From NCBI GenBank assembly GCA_036734025.1, contig DAIMZI010000004.1:1-64000 (forward strand): a stretch of 64,000 nucleotides of DNA. Reading direction: 5' to 3'. Position numbers and translations under genes: made by a program. Positions 55,983 to 64,000 of this stretch are shown piece by piece. The stretch's first letter is position 1, and each line of letters opens with the position of its first letter. The DNA is from DAIMZI01 sp036734025. GTDB taxonomy: Bacteria; Pseudomonadota; Alphaproteobacteria; Rhizobiales; Rhodomicrobiaceae. Under the pieces are notes generated by a model. It was given only the letters and a program-made list of their open reading frames with translations. It searched no databases and had not been told where the DNA came from.

Positions 55983-56509
55983 AACCGCTCTCCACCCAAT
56001 TCCAGATCACCAACGCCCAGCACACCAAGCGCATCGCTCACCTTGGCCTCGACCGCAAAGGCATAGACGAACCGGCCCATCACCTGTGCTGGCTCCGCAG
56101 ACGCACCAATGAGAACCCCGATAAACAGGGAAGCCGCCAGCAGGGAAGCCGCCGGAAGGAAACCGCTGCGTGCGCGCGCTGGCGTATACCGAACGGCGCG
56201 AGCAGCAGAAACCGGCAGACGGCCAGACCTGCCGCCCGCGCTGAGCGAGCGCTGCGGGGCATTGTGTTTCTGCCGTGCAGCCGCCAGAACCCGCTCCCGC
56301 AGATCAGCACCGGCTGTTGCCGAGGGCGCAGCGCTCAGCACGCGCTCAAGCGCCTGCGCCTCGATAATGTCGCGGTCCGCCAGGGCCCCGCAAGCGCGCG
56401 CCAGCCGCCGCATATGCTCTGGCCAGCGCCTTTCATCAGCGCCATGAACATCGAGAAGGGCGCGCAGCTCACGCAATCTCGTTTCGGTCTCGGTGTCGTG
56501 CTCAGTCAT
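55979..56509 (-). CDS. Putative membrane anti-sigma-like protein
   Basis: A 176-residue protein. The cytoplasmic N-terminus (about residues 1-110) is helical with TETRLRELRALLDVHGADERRWPEHM and ends in an Arg-rich section. One membrane helix is predicted near residues 118-138 (FLPAASLLAASLFIGVLIGA), leaving a short periplasmic tail. Topology and position after an ECF sigma gene suggest an anti-sigma factor, but no zinc-binding HxxxCxxC motif is present. MTEHDTETET at 56509 was chosen as start; a frame to 56680 overlaps the sigma gene. Confidence 0.72.
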   Translation of the reverse strand: MTEHDTETETRLRELRALLDVHGADERRWPEHMRRLARACGALADRDIIEAQALERVLSAAPSATAGADLRERVLAAARQKHNAPQRSLSAGGRSGRLPVSAARAVRYTPARARSGFLPAASLLAASLFIGVLIGASAEPAQVMGRFVYAFAVEAKVSDALGVLGVGDLELGGERL

Positions 56510-56573
56510 CGTCTCAACTTTCCATGAAGCGTTATCCCGCGCATCCATCCATCGAAGCAGCACTGCGCAAGCC

Positions 56574-57170
56574 TCATATCGTGTCCTCTGGCAGAAATTC
56601 CTGCCAATCCTTGCGGAGGCTTTCCTTGAGTTGCCGACGTGCGCGCGCCAGCAATGACTCCACCGCTTCGGCAGATACATCGATGATCTCGGCGGTCTGC
56701 TTGGTGCTCAACCCCTGATAATGAAACAGCACCATCGCCAGACGCTGACGCTCGGGCAGGGCCTGAAGCGCAGTTTCGACCCGCTCGGCCAGATCATTCT
56801 CCATGAGATCGCGGTCCTGACGCGGTGGCTCGGCCTGATCGAAACCATCGGGCAACTGGCTGGACCGGTTCGCGCGCAGACGGTCAATGCACAAATTGGC
56901 GGTTATCCGATAAAGCCACGTCGAGACCCGGCCGCGCTCGGCATCATATTGGGCAGCCTGCGTCCAGAGCTTCAGCAGCGCATCCTGTACGACATCTTCA
57001 GCCGCAGCGTGATTGCCCATCATGCGGCGCGCCGCCACCAGCAGCATCGGCAGATATTTGTTCACAAGCACCGTATAGGCCTGATGGTCGCCAGCCGCGA
57101 CACGTCGCGCCAGTTCCTCCTCATCATCCATAGTGTGCACCGCCGGCTCGCGCCTCGCTGGCTGGATCAT
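56574..57170 (-). CDS. ECF-type RNA polymerase sigma factor
   Basis: A 198-residue sigma-70 family protein with regions 2 and 4 only. Region 2 runs from LARRVAAGDHQAYTVLVNKY to GNHAAAEDVVQDALLKLWTQ and RGRVSTWLYRITANLCIDRL. Region 4 is ALQALPERQRLAMVLFHYQGLSTKQTAEI through AVESLLARARRQLKE. ATG 57170 follows GGGAG and is preferred; a GTG at 57230, 4 bases from the EF-hand gene, would add 20 residues. The sigma factor probably drives the surrounding operon in response to an envelope signal. Confidence 0.92.
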   Translation of the reverse strand: MIQPARREPAVHTMDDEEELARRVAAGDHQAYTVLVNKYLPMLLVAARRMMGNHAAAEDVVQDALLKLWTQAAQYDAERGRVSTWLYRITANLCIDRLRANRSSQLPDGFDQAEPPRQDRDLMENDLAERVETALQALPERQRLAMVLFHYQGLSTKQTAEIIDVSAEAVESLLARARRQLKESLRKDWQEFLPEDTI

Positions 57171-57234
57171 CACCACTCCCGTCTGTGCAAGGGCGGGCTC
57201 AGCCACGCCGCTCACATAGACATCGCTCACGGCT

Positions 57235-57723
57235 TCAGGGCCGTAGCCAGGCCGGACGCTCCGAAGGGCCGATCACTCCGTCAGCATCCGCATCGCGCGA
57301 AGCGAAGCGGGCGCGGCCAACTTCGTCGAATTCCTCACGAGAGACAAGCCCGTCGCCATTGATATCGAAGCAGGACATGATCCGCGCCGACATTATCGCC
57401 ACGCGACGTTGCAGCAGATCCTCGATTTCCTCGCTCGTCACCGTTCCGTCGCCATCCGCATCGAAGCGGTCGAAGACGAAACCGCGCAGGCGCATGAACC
57501 CGTCAAGGCTCACCCCATCAAAGCCCATGTCATCAAGCACGCCAACAAGAACGCGGCGCAAGCGCAAACCGGGTTGACAGTCGGCCGGTATCGCATCGCT
57601 GAGCGCAGGTTCGCTTCGCTGATCGCTGCTCGGCTCCTGCGCCAAGGCAGCGCAAATACCACCCACAAGCACAAAGGCGGCCATGAATGCCGCCAACGGC
57701 GAATGACTCAGTCGCAAGGTCAT
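57235..57723 (-). CDS. Exported EF-hand protein
   Basis: A 162-residue protein with a signal peptide (about residues 1-28, ending ALAQ). It has three EF-hand calcium loops: DADGDGTVTSEE (about 88-99), DINGDGLVSREE (about 118-129) and DADADGVIGPSE (about 142-153). The first two have all canonical ligands; the third ends in Glu but has Gly-Pro before it. It is the first gene of the minus-strand operon with the ECF sigma factor, so calcium or metal sensing in the periplasm is a plausible but unproven role. Confidence 0.88.
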   Translation of the reverse strand: MTLRLSHSPLAAFMAAFVLVGGICAALAQEPSSDQRSEPALSDAIPADCQPGLRLRRVLVGVLDDMGFDGVSLDGFMRLRGFVFDRFDADGDGTVTSEEIEDLLQRRVAIMSARIMSCFDINGDGLVSREEFDEVGRARFASRDADADGVIGPSERPAWLRP

Positions 57724-57776
57724 GCGTGTTCTCCTGATATGCGAGCGGCTCGCTCAGCCGCCTGTCTCTTTTCATA

Positions 57777-60700
57777 TTACGCATCAGGAGTTGAATATCC
57801 GTCGCGCCACGCAGGCGGCGCGCCGTCACGTTCTCCGATCCTGGCAAACACGGCCCTGACCTGGGCTTGTGCATCGCTCAGGCGCTCGCTCAGCCGGACC
57901 ATGTCCGGCTCGCCCACGGCATTGAGCACCAGCTTGTTGAGCCCTTCGGGAGCTTCGTCCGGGTCAAAATCGGTGTCGAGGCAAAGCCGGATGATATGAG
58001 TGAGCTGATGATAAAGCCTGGTCGCGCCTATCAGAATGCTGGCCTCACCGGAATCCAGCAGCCCCCTTTCGTTCAGCGCACGAAGCACGTCCTGCGTGCC
58101 CCGCAGCAGGATGTCGGGAAATCTGTGAGCATGAACGAGCTGGAGATTCTGGGCGATGAACTCCACATCCAGCAGGCCGCCCGGAACCAGTTTCACATCC
58201 CAGATACCCTTGTGCTTCTTGTCGCGCTCGATCCGCTTGCGCATCTCCATCATGTCCGTTGCCGTCGATCGGGCATGACGCGGCCGGCACAGCACTGTCC
58301 TGATGCTGGCCTCGATGCGTTCGCAAAGCACGCGCGGGCCGGAGATGACGCGGGCGCGGGTGAGCGCCATATGCTCCCAGGTCCAGGCGCGGTTTGTCTG
58401 ATAATCCTCAAAGCTTGCAAGGCTGACAGCCGCCGGCCCGGCATTGCCTGACGGGCGCAGGCGCATATCGACATCATACAAACGGCCGCGGGCGGTCGGC
58501 GCGGAAAGCGCCGCGATAAGACGCTGGGTGAAGCGGGCATAATATTGCGATGGCGCGATGGGCTTGGAACCGTCAGAAGCCGTCGCATCCGCGTCATGAT
58601 CATAAATGACGATCAGATCAAGATCAGATGTCGCCGTCATCTCCTTGCTGCCGAGCTTGCCCAGCGCCAGCACCGCCACAGCCCCGCCCGGCAGCCTGCC
58701 ATGGGCGGTCTCCAGCTCGCGCGACACCGCCTCGGCAAGGGCATCGACGAAGCCATCCGCCAGACGCGAATAAGCAAGCGCCGCACCATCGGTGGAAATC
58801 GTGCCCGACATTATGCCGATGCCGATGAGGAAACTCTGCTCCTGGCCGAGCAGGCGGGCGCGGTCGAGCGCATCCTGGTAATCGCTCGCAGATGCAAGCT
58901 CAGAACGGATCATCTCGCGCAATTGGGCATCATCCGGCAGCACCCCATTGAAGCCAGGGTCGAGGATGGCGTCGATCACGCGCCGATTGCGGCTCAGCAC
59001 CTGTGCCAGGCGCGGCGCCGACCCCATGATATCAGCGATCAGCCGCAGCAGGCCCGGATTGTTCCTCAACATGGCGAACAGTTGAATGCCGGCGGGCAGT
59101 TCGGACAGGAACTTGTCGAAGGAGGCAAGCGCCAGATCGGGCTGTGCCGTTTGCGCCAGCGCTTCCAGCAAAGCGGGCTGAAACTCGGTGAGCCGCTCGC
59201 GGGCCTTGGCGGTGCGCATCGCGCGATAGCGGCCGAAATGCCAGCCCCGGACCGTGGCAATGGCTGCTGAAGGGTTGGCGTAACCCATGCGCTGCAAGGT
59301 TTCCACGGTGCCTGGATCATCGCTGTCGCCGGTGAAGACCAGATTGCCTGCCGCGCTCAATGCCGTCAGCTCCGGCACTTTCTCGAAAAGGGCGGCGTAA
59401 TGGGCCTCGACGTTGAGCAGATGGGCTTTCAATGTCTCGGCAAAGTACGCTGTGTCGGCAAAACCGGAGAAATTGGCAACACGCAGGAGCCCTGCTTCGT
59501 CGTCTGGCAGGGAATGGGTCTGCTCATCATTGAGCATCTGGATACGGTGCTCGGTGCGCCGCAGGAACCGGTAGGCGGCTGCCATTTCGCGTTCGGCGCG
59601 CTCAGAGATCCAGCCGCGCGCACGCAGCGCCGCGAGGGCATCAAGAGTGCGTGCACAGCGCAGATCGGTCTGGCGCCCACCGGCGATGAGTTGCTGGGTC
59701 TGGGCGAAGAACTCGATCTCGCGAATGCCGCCACGCCCGAGCTTCAGATTGTGCCCGTGAACCGCAACCGAAGCATGACCGCGCACGGCATGTATCTGGC
59801 GCTTCATGGCGTGCACATCGGCGATGGCAGCAAAATCAAGATATTTGCGCCAGATGAAGGGCGCCAGATCGCGCAGGAAAGCCTGGCCCGCGACAAGATC
59901 GCCGGCGACGGCGCGCGCCTTGATGAATGCTGCGCGCTCCCAGTTCTGACCGAAGCTCTCGTAATACTGGAAAGCCGCCTCGCTCGATAAGGCAATTTGC
60001 GTCGAGCCCGGATCGGGGCGCAGCCGCAGATCGGTGCGAAACACATAGCCATCTGCTGTATGCTCGCTGAGCAACCGGACCAGCTCGCGGGTAAAGCGCA
60101 CGAAAAACGGTCCCGGCTCAACACCCGGCGCCAGATTTGACCGGGCACGGTCATAAAAGATCACAAGGTCGATGTCGCTGGAGAAATTGAGCTCACGCGC
60201 ACCATACTTGCCCATGGCAATGGCCATGAAGCCGCTGTCCTTTTCCGGAGCCAGCCGATCCGCAGGGACAATTTTCCCATCCAGCGCGGCGCGGGCAAAA
60301 CCGTAGCGAATACCGTGGAGAAGCAGCCGGTCGGCGGCCTGCGAAAGACGCTCGGTGACATGTTCGACGTCCCAGATACCCGCGGCATCGGCGAGGCCGA
60401 CGAGAAGCGCGACGCGCGCGCGGACAAGGCGCATGTCGCGCATCACCACATCGCCGGGAGGAATTTGCTCGGCCGGATTGGAAAGTTGCAACAAGATCTC
60501 ATCGAACAGGTCTTCGGCGCTCGATGAGAACAGGCCGCAGATCAGACCGCTATGGCGCTTGGCCAGTCCCGCCAGAAACGGCGACGCCGCTGCGACAGCG
60601 CCCAGCAGCGAGCGCAGGCGCGGACAGGTTTCGAGCAGATCGCCAAGTCGTACGCCGGCGTCGTCGATCTGCGCCGCCTGCAAGAGTTCGGCAATGAAAT

Positions 60701-60785
60701 GTTCACCCCGCTGCGCGTCGCAGACGACGGGGAGTTCGGCGATCTGTTCGCTAAATGTTTTCACATTGCGCGTCCCGGTTGGCAT
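57777..60785 (-). CDS. glnE: Bifunctional glutamine synthetase adenylyltransferase/deadenylase
   Basis: A 1002-residue regulator of glutamine synthetase. Two nucleotidyltransferase halves are seen. The N-terminal (deadenylylation) half has FMAIAMGKYGARELNFSSDIDL and the C-terminal (adenylylation) half has VAVLALGKLGSKEMTATSDLDL, each with the metal-binding S(S/T)DIDL or SDLDL. A GlnD-type helical domain follows each (LGRGGIREIEFFAQ; VPGGLLDVEFIAQ). The length is normal. It is followed downstream on the same strand by the EF-hand operon and preceded by the two-component genes. Confidence 0.97.
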   Translation of the reverse strand: MPTGTRNVKTFSEQIAELPVVCDAQRGEHFIAELLQAAQIDDAGVRLGDLLETCPRLRSLLGAVAAASPFLAGLAKRHSGLICGLFSSSAEDLFDEILLQLSNPAEQIPPGDVVMRDMRLVRARVALLVGLADAAGIWDVEHVTERLSQAADRLLLHGIRYGFARAALDGKIVPADRLAPEKDSGFMAIAMGKYGARELNFSSDIDLVIFYDRARSNLAPGVEPGPFFVRFTRELVRLLSEHTADGYVFRTDLRLRPDPGSTQIALSSEAAFQYYESFGQNWERAAFIKARAVAGDLVAGQAFLRDLAPFIWRKYLDFAAIADVHAMKRQIHAVRGHASVAVHGHNLKLGRGGIREIEFFAQTQQLIAGGRQTDLRCARTLDALAALRARGWISERAEREMAAAYRFLRRTEHRIQMLNDEQTHSLPDDEAGLLRVANFSGFADTAYFAETLKAHLLNVEAHYAALFEKVPELTALSAAGNLVFTGDSDDPGTVETLQRMGYANPSAAIATVRGWHFGRYRAMRTAKARERLTEFQPALLEALAQTAQPDLALASFDKFLSELPAGIQLFAMLRNNPGLLRLIADIMGSAPRLAQVLSRNRRVIDAILDPGFNGVLPDDAQLREMIRSELASASDYQDALDRARLLGQEQSFLIGIGIMSGTISTDGAALAYSRLADGFVDALAEAVSRELETAHGRLPGGAVAVLALGKLGSKEMTATSDLDLIVIYDHDADATASDGSKPIAPSQYYARFTQRLIAALSAPTARGRLYDVDMRLRPSGNAGPAAVSLASFEDYQTNRAWTWEHMALTRARVISGPRVLCERIEASIRTVLCRPRHARSTATDMMEMRKRIERDKKHKGIWDVKLVPGGLLDVEFIAQNLQLVHAHRFPDILLRGTQDVLRALNERGLLDSGEASILIGATRLYHQLTHIIRLCLDTDFDPDEAPEGLNKLVLNAVGEPDMVRLSERLSDAQAQVRAVFARIGERDGAPPAWRDGYSTPDA

Positions 60786-60800
60786 CAGCCGCGCGCCGGC

Positions 60801-62174
60801 TCAACTCTCTACAGCGCTATTTATCCTGCCAGAGTGCGGCAACGGCATCCGCAAGGCAACCCGCAAGCCCGGCCCGTTATCGCTCAATTCGATCTCGCCG
60901 CCATGCAGCCGCACGACCGCCGAAACGAGACTGAGGCCAAGTCCGCTGCCCGGATTGGACCGGCTCGTCTCCAGCCTGGCGAAGCGGGCGAGTGCCGTCT
61001 CGCGCTGATGCGCGGGGATGCCCGGGCCATGATCGGCCACGGTGATCTCGGCATTTCCGTTAACACGGCGCGCACCGACCATAACGACCGGGCATGTGTC
61101 TGTGCACGAAGGGCCGCCATACTTGATGGCATTGTCGATGAGATTGGCCAGAGCCTGGGCGATCAACTGGCGGTTGGCGCGCACCGGGATCGGATCCTGC
61201 GCGGCCACTTCGATACGCACGCCGCGGGCCTCGGCTAGCGGCTCATACAGATCGGCGATATCGCGTACTGCCCCGCCCAGATCGAAATTGTCGAAATCCT
61301 CGGTGTGCGCGCCTGCCTCCAGCCGGGCAATGCTGAGCAGCGCATTGAAGGTACGGATGAGTTCATCAGCGTCTTCTATCGTCTGCACCAGCACTTCTCG
61401 ATAGGCCTGCGCATCCGCGCTCTCGCGCAAGGTGGTGTCGAGGCGGTTGCGGATGCGCGTCAGCGGGGTCTTCAGATCATGGGCGATATTGTCGGAAACT
61501 TCGCGCATTCCGTTCATCAACTGCTCGATCCGCTCCAGCATCGTGTTGAGGTTGGCGGCGAGCCGGTCGAGTTCATCCCCGGTGCCGGCAAGCGGAATGC
61601 GCCGGGACAGATCGCCGGCGATGATCGTGCCGCTGGTCAGGGTCACGGCATCGATACGGCGCAGGATTATGCGTGCCAGCAGCACACCGCCAAGCATGCC
61701 CGCCAGCGCGACAAGACCGACCCCCCAGATGAAGGCATTGGCGACGATGCGCGTGAGTTTGCGGCTGTCTTCGATGTCGCGCCCGACCACGAGGGTCTTG
61801 CCGTCGGGCAACCGGATCACCTGGGCGACACCCAGACGCGGCTTGGTCTCATCAGGCGAGCGGCGATATTCGAATGGAATGCTCCCCAGGCTTTCCAGCA
61901 ACTCCGCCGGGATGGCGCTCACATTGCCGGCATGGCGTGTGCCATCGGCTTCGGCAATGACATAGATACTGGCGCCGGGTGAATTGGTGCGCTCCTTGAT
62001 CACCTTGATGAGGGCATCGAGCCCGCCTGCGCGAAACTGCTCGGCCAGTCCCTGCACCTCGGCCTGGATCGTCTCGTTGATCTGGCGAGCGAGGAGAACG
62101 TTCGTATGCCAGTAGACATAGCCGAATGCCAGCGCGGCAGCGGCTGAAAACAGGGCCGCATAGATCAGGGACAT
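60801..62174 (-). CDS. HAMP-domain sensor histidine kinase
   Basis: A 457-residue inner-membrane kinase. One helix begins at the chosen start (MSLIYAALFSAAAALAFGYV), a periplasmic sensor region of about 120 residues follows, then a second helix (FIWGVGLVALAGMLGGVLLA) and HAMP. The phosphoacceptor is His232 in NIAHDLKTPLTR; the N, G1 and G2 boxes are NLIDNAIKYG, DHGPGI and GSGLGLSLV. The start is unclear: in-frame GTG 62234 and ATG 62264 overlap the regulator gene, and an in-frame CTG near 62192 follows CAGGA. It pairs with the OmpR-type regulator immediately upstream. Confidence 0.92.
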   Translation of the reverse strand: MSLIYAALFSAAAALAFGYVYWHTNVLLARQINETIQAEVQGLAEQFRAGGLDALIKVIKERTNSPGASIYVIAEADGTRHAGNVSAIPAELLESLGSIPFEYRRSPDETKPRLGVAQVIRLPDGKTLVVGRDIEDSRKLTRIVANAFIWGVGLVALAGMLGGVLLARIILRRIDAVTLTSGTIIAGDLSRRIPLAGTGDELDRLAANLNTMLERIEQLMNGMREVSDNIAHDLKTPLTRIRNRLDTTLRESADAQAYREVLVQTIEDADELIRTFNALLSIARLEAGAHTEDFDNFDLGGAVRDIADLYEPLAEARGVRIEVAAQDPIPVRANRQLIAQALANLIDNAIKYGGPSCTDTCPVVMVGARRVNGNAEITVADHGPGIPAHQRETALARFARLETSRSNPGSGLGLSLVSAVVRLHGGEIELSDNGPGLRVALRMPLPHSGRINSAVES

Positions 62175-62199
62175 GCGGAATGCCGTGGTTCTGAACAGC

Positions 62200-62883
62200 T
62201 TAAGGGCTGTCCTGACGGACCATGTATCCCGCACCGCGGATGGTGTGGAGGAGCGGCTTGTCATAGGCCTTGTCGATCTTGGCGCGCAATCGCGAAATGT
62301 GGACGTCAATCACGTTGGTCTGAGGATCGAAGTGATAATCCCAGACATTTTCAAGCAGCATCGTGCGCGTCACGACCTGCCCGGCATGTTTCATAAGATA
62401 TTCGAGCAAACGATATTCGCGCGGCTGCAGCACGATCGGCTCTCCCGCGCGGGTCACCTTATGCGACAGCCGATCGAGCACCAGATCGCCCACGACATAG
62501 CGGGTCTCGGCTTCGCCCGGCGTGCTGCTGCGCCTCGCCAGCGCCTCCACGCGCGCAATCAGTTCAGACATCGCATAGGGCTTGGTCAGGTAATCATCGC
62601 CACCTGCACGCAGCCCCTTCACGCGGTCATCGACATCATCCAGCGCGCTCACCACCAATACGGGTAACTTGTTGCCGCGGCTGCGCAACTCGGCGACGAC
62701 GCTCAAGCCCTCGCGCAGCGGCAGCATGCGATCGATGATGAGCACATCGTAGCCTTCGCTCATGGCAAGCGCCAGCCCGGTCTCGCCATCGCCCACCAGT
62801 TCGGCGACGTGCCCGGCTTCCTTGAGGGCGCGCACCAGATAGATTGCCGATTTTTCATCGTCCTCGACAATGAGGATGCGCAT
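62200..62883 (-). CDS. OmpR/PhoB-family response regulator
   Basis: A 227-residue two-component regulator. The receiver domain starts MRILIVEDDEKSA, with phosphoacceptor Asp51 in LIIDRMLP and Lys101 in DYLTKPYA. A winged-helix DNA-binding domain occupies about 130-225 (LQPREYRLLEYLMKHAGQVVTR, VIDVHISRLRAKIDK, IRGAGYMV). The start at 62883 matches the family; a frame to 62946 lacks support. It lies between the Do protease and the histidine kinase on the same strand, so the pair may respond to envelope stress. Confidence 0.96.
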   Translation of the reverse strand: MRILIVEDDEKSAIYLVRALKEAGHVAELVGDGETGLALAMSEGYDVLIIDRMLPLREGLSVVAELRSRGNKLPVLVVSALDDVDDRVKGLRAGGDDYLTKPYAMSELIARVEALARRSSTPGEAETRYVVGDLVLDRLSHKVTRAGEPIVLQPREYRLLEYLMKHAGQVVTRTMLLENVWDYHFDPQTNVIDVHISRLRAKIDKAYDKPLLHTIRGAGYMVRQDSP

Positions 62884-62973
62884 GATACAACCTGTCATTG
62901 TGTCATTCACGGGAAAGGGCCCGGCCGAAAGACGGCCGAGCCACAATCAATCATCTCTCGCTGATCGGTTCTA

Positions 62974-64000
62974 CTACCGGGCAGCGTCGAACGGAAGGGC
63001 AACGAAACGCTGCTGCTCACCGCGGCGTATCTGAAACACCACTGCGGGGCGGCCGCGGCTGCGCGCCGACGCTACGCCTTCGGCAACCTGTTCCGGCGTA
63101 TCGACACGGGTATCACCAACTGCGACTATGATGTCACCGCGCTCCAGGCCCTGATCGGCGGCAACGGAGGAGGGATCGACATCGACGATGGCAACGCCAT
63201 CCATCATGGCGTCGTCCCCGCGTCCGCGCATCCCGTCGTTGCGTGACCCGCGCTGTTCGCTCTTGCGGCGATTATCTTCGCCCATGGCAAGATCCGACAG
63301 GGGTGCAAGGGTGATGCCAAGGTCCTCGAGCTCGGCGCCTGAAGGACGCGGCTGTTCCAGAGCGGCAACCTGAGGCGATGTTGGGAACGTGCCGAGTTCA
63401 ACCGAGATCTCGTTCTCCTCACCGTTGCGGAAGATGCTCAGCTGAGCATCGGTTCCGGGCGATACAGCGGCTATCTTGCGCGCCAGATCACGCGAATTCT
63501 CGACGCGCTCACCCTGAACCGCGACGATGGTATCGCCGACCTGGAGAGCCGATCCGTTGGCGGGGCCCTCCTCGAGAATGGTGGTGACGATAGCGCCGTG
63601 GGGATCATCAGCATCCATGCCAAGACCGGCGGCCAATTCCTCCGTGACGTCCTGAATGGTCACGCCCAACCAGCCTCGGCTGACGCTGCCGCGTTCGCGA
63701 AGCTCTGCGATGACTTCTCTTGCGACGGAGGCCGGCACAGCGAATGCGATACCGACATTGCCCCCGGAAGGCGAGAAGATGGCCGTATTGACGCCGACCA
63801 CCTTGCCTTCAAGGTTCACGGCCGGACCGCCGGAATTGCCGCGGTTAACCGCAGCATCGATCTGCATGTAATCATATGGGCTGGAGCCGATGTCGCGTCC
63901 CTGGGCGGAGACGATGCCGGCAGAAACCGAACCGCCGAGGCCAAACGGATTGCCGACGGCCAGAACCCACTCGCCCACGCGTGCCGGTTTGTCGGCAAAT
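62974..64000 (-). CDS. Do-family (DegP/HtrA-like) serine protease, C-terminal part (5' end off window)
   Basis: The open frame enters from the right edge; 341 codons are visible. The catalytic serine is in [14 protein letters not shown], preceded by [23 protein letters not shown]. Two PDZ domains follow ([20 protein letters not shown] onward and [20 protein letters not shown] onward). The His and Asp of the triad and the signal peptide lie off the window. Periplasmic protein quality control is the expected role. An acidic and Arg-rich linker ([20 protein letters not shown]) separates the PDZ domains. Confidence 0.94.
   Translation of the reverse strand, partial: FADKPARVGEWVLAVGNPFGLGGSVSAGIVSAQGRDIGSSPYDYMQIDAAVNRGNSGGPAVNLEGKVVGVNTAIFSPSGGNVGIAFAVPASVAREVIAELRERGSVSRGWLGVTIQDVTEELAAGLGMDADDPHGAIVTTILEEGPANGSALQVGDTIVAVQGERVENSRDLARKIAAVSPGTDAQLSIFRNGEENEISVELGTFPTSPQVAALEQPRPSGAELEDLGITLAPLSDLAMGEDNRRKSEQRGSRNDGMRGRGDDAMMDGVAIVDVDPSSVAADQGLERGDIIVAVGDTRVDTPEQVAEGVASARSRGRPAVVFQIRRGEQQRFVALPFDAAR

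Overview
This window is GC-rich chromosomal DNA from an alphaproteobacterium. The order lnt, XRE regulator, metK, trmB, rimP, nusA, ylxR-L7Ae, infB, rbfA, truB, rpsO, pnp is typical of that class. The block glnE, histidine kinase, OmpR regulator, Do protease, with an EF-hand/ECF-sigma/CpxP-like operon beside it, points towards the Caulobacterales/Hyphomonadaceae-like groups; this placement is inference from gene order. No rRNA or tRNA genes, insertion sequences, prophage or CRISPR arrays were seen. Coding is dense, about 60 genes, with short intergenic regions.

Region 1 (1-11 kb). The first 5.2 kb is the N-terminal 1735 residues of a highly reducing type I polyketide synthase on the minus strand (KS-AT-DH-structural KR-ER; the rest lies off the window). 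Upstream of it are a DUF192 gene and a double cold-shock-domain protein on the same strand. A plus-strand group follows: glyoxalase I, a cytochrome b561-YceI fusion, an SDR oxidoreductase and a P1-family (DmpA-like) peptidase. A small, comparatively AT-rich DUF3892 gene closes the region.

Region 2 (11-23 kb). Purine biosynthesis genes purB, purC, purS, purQ and purL lie together, with a small acidic unknown gene between purQ and purL and a DUF1476 gene between purB and purC. bolA, a monothiol glutaredoxin and a PqiA-like membrane protein come next, then minus-strand DUF502, SPOR-domain and glmS genes.

Region 3 (23.5-28.4 kb). A nucleotide-sugar island: a class III aminotransferase, a tightly coupled minus-strand trio (sugar methyltransferase, glucose-1-phosphate cytidylyltransferase, PIG-L deacetylase) and a divergent dTDP-sugar epimerase-like gene. 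The methyltransferase ends in four copies of a nine-residue repeat. No CDP-glucose 4,6-dehydratase or glycosyltransferase is in the window.

Region 4 (28.6-36.6 kb). An apparent catabolic operon: serine-glyoxylate aminotransferase-like enzyme, a TRAP transporter (dctPQM), a crotonase-family protein with non-standard active-site residues and a CaiB-type CoA transferase. An AEC-family transporter and a periplasmic DsrE-like protein follow.

Region 5 (36.7-55.3 kb). Housekeeping: fxsA, tim44-like, mltA, smr and lnt, then the translation/RNA cluster from the XRE regulator and metK to pnp, with recognisable leader hairpins before rimP and pnp.

Region 6 (55.4-64 kb). All minus strand: the EF-hand, ECF sigma, membrane regulator and CpxP-like operon, then glnE, a two-component system and the start-less fragment of a Do-type serine protease.
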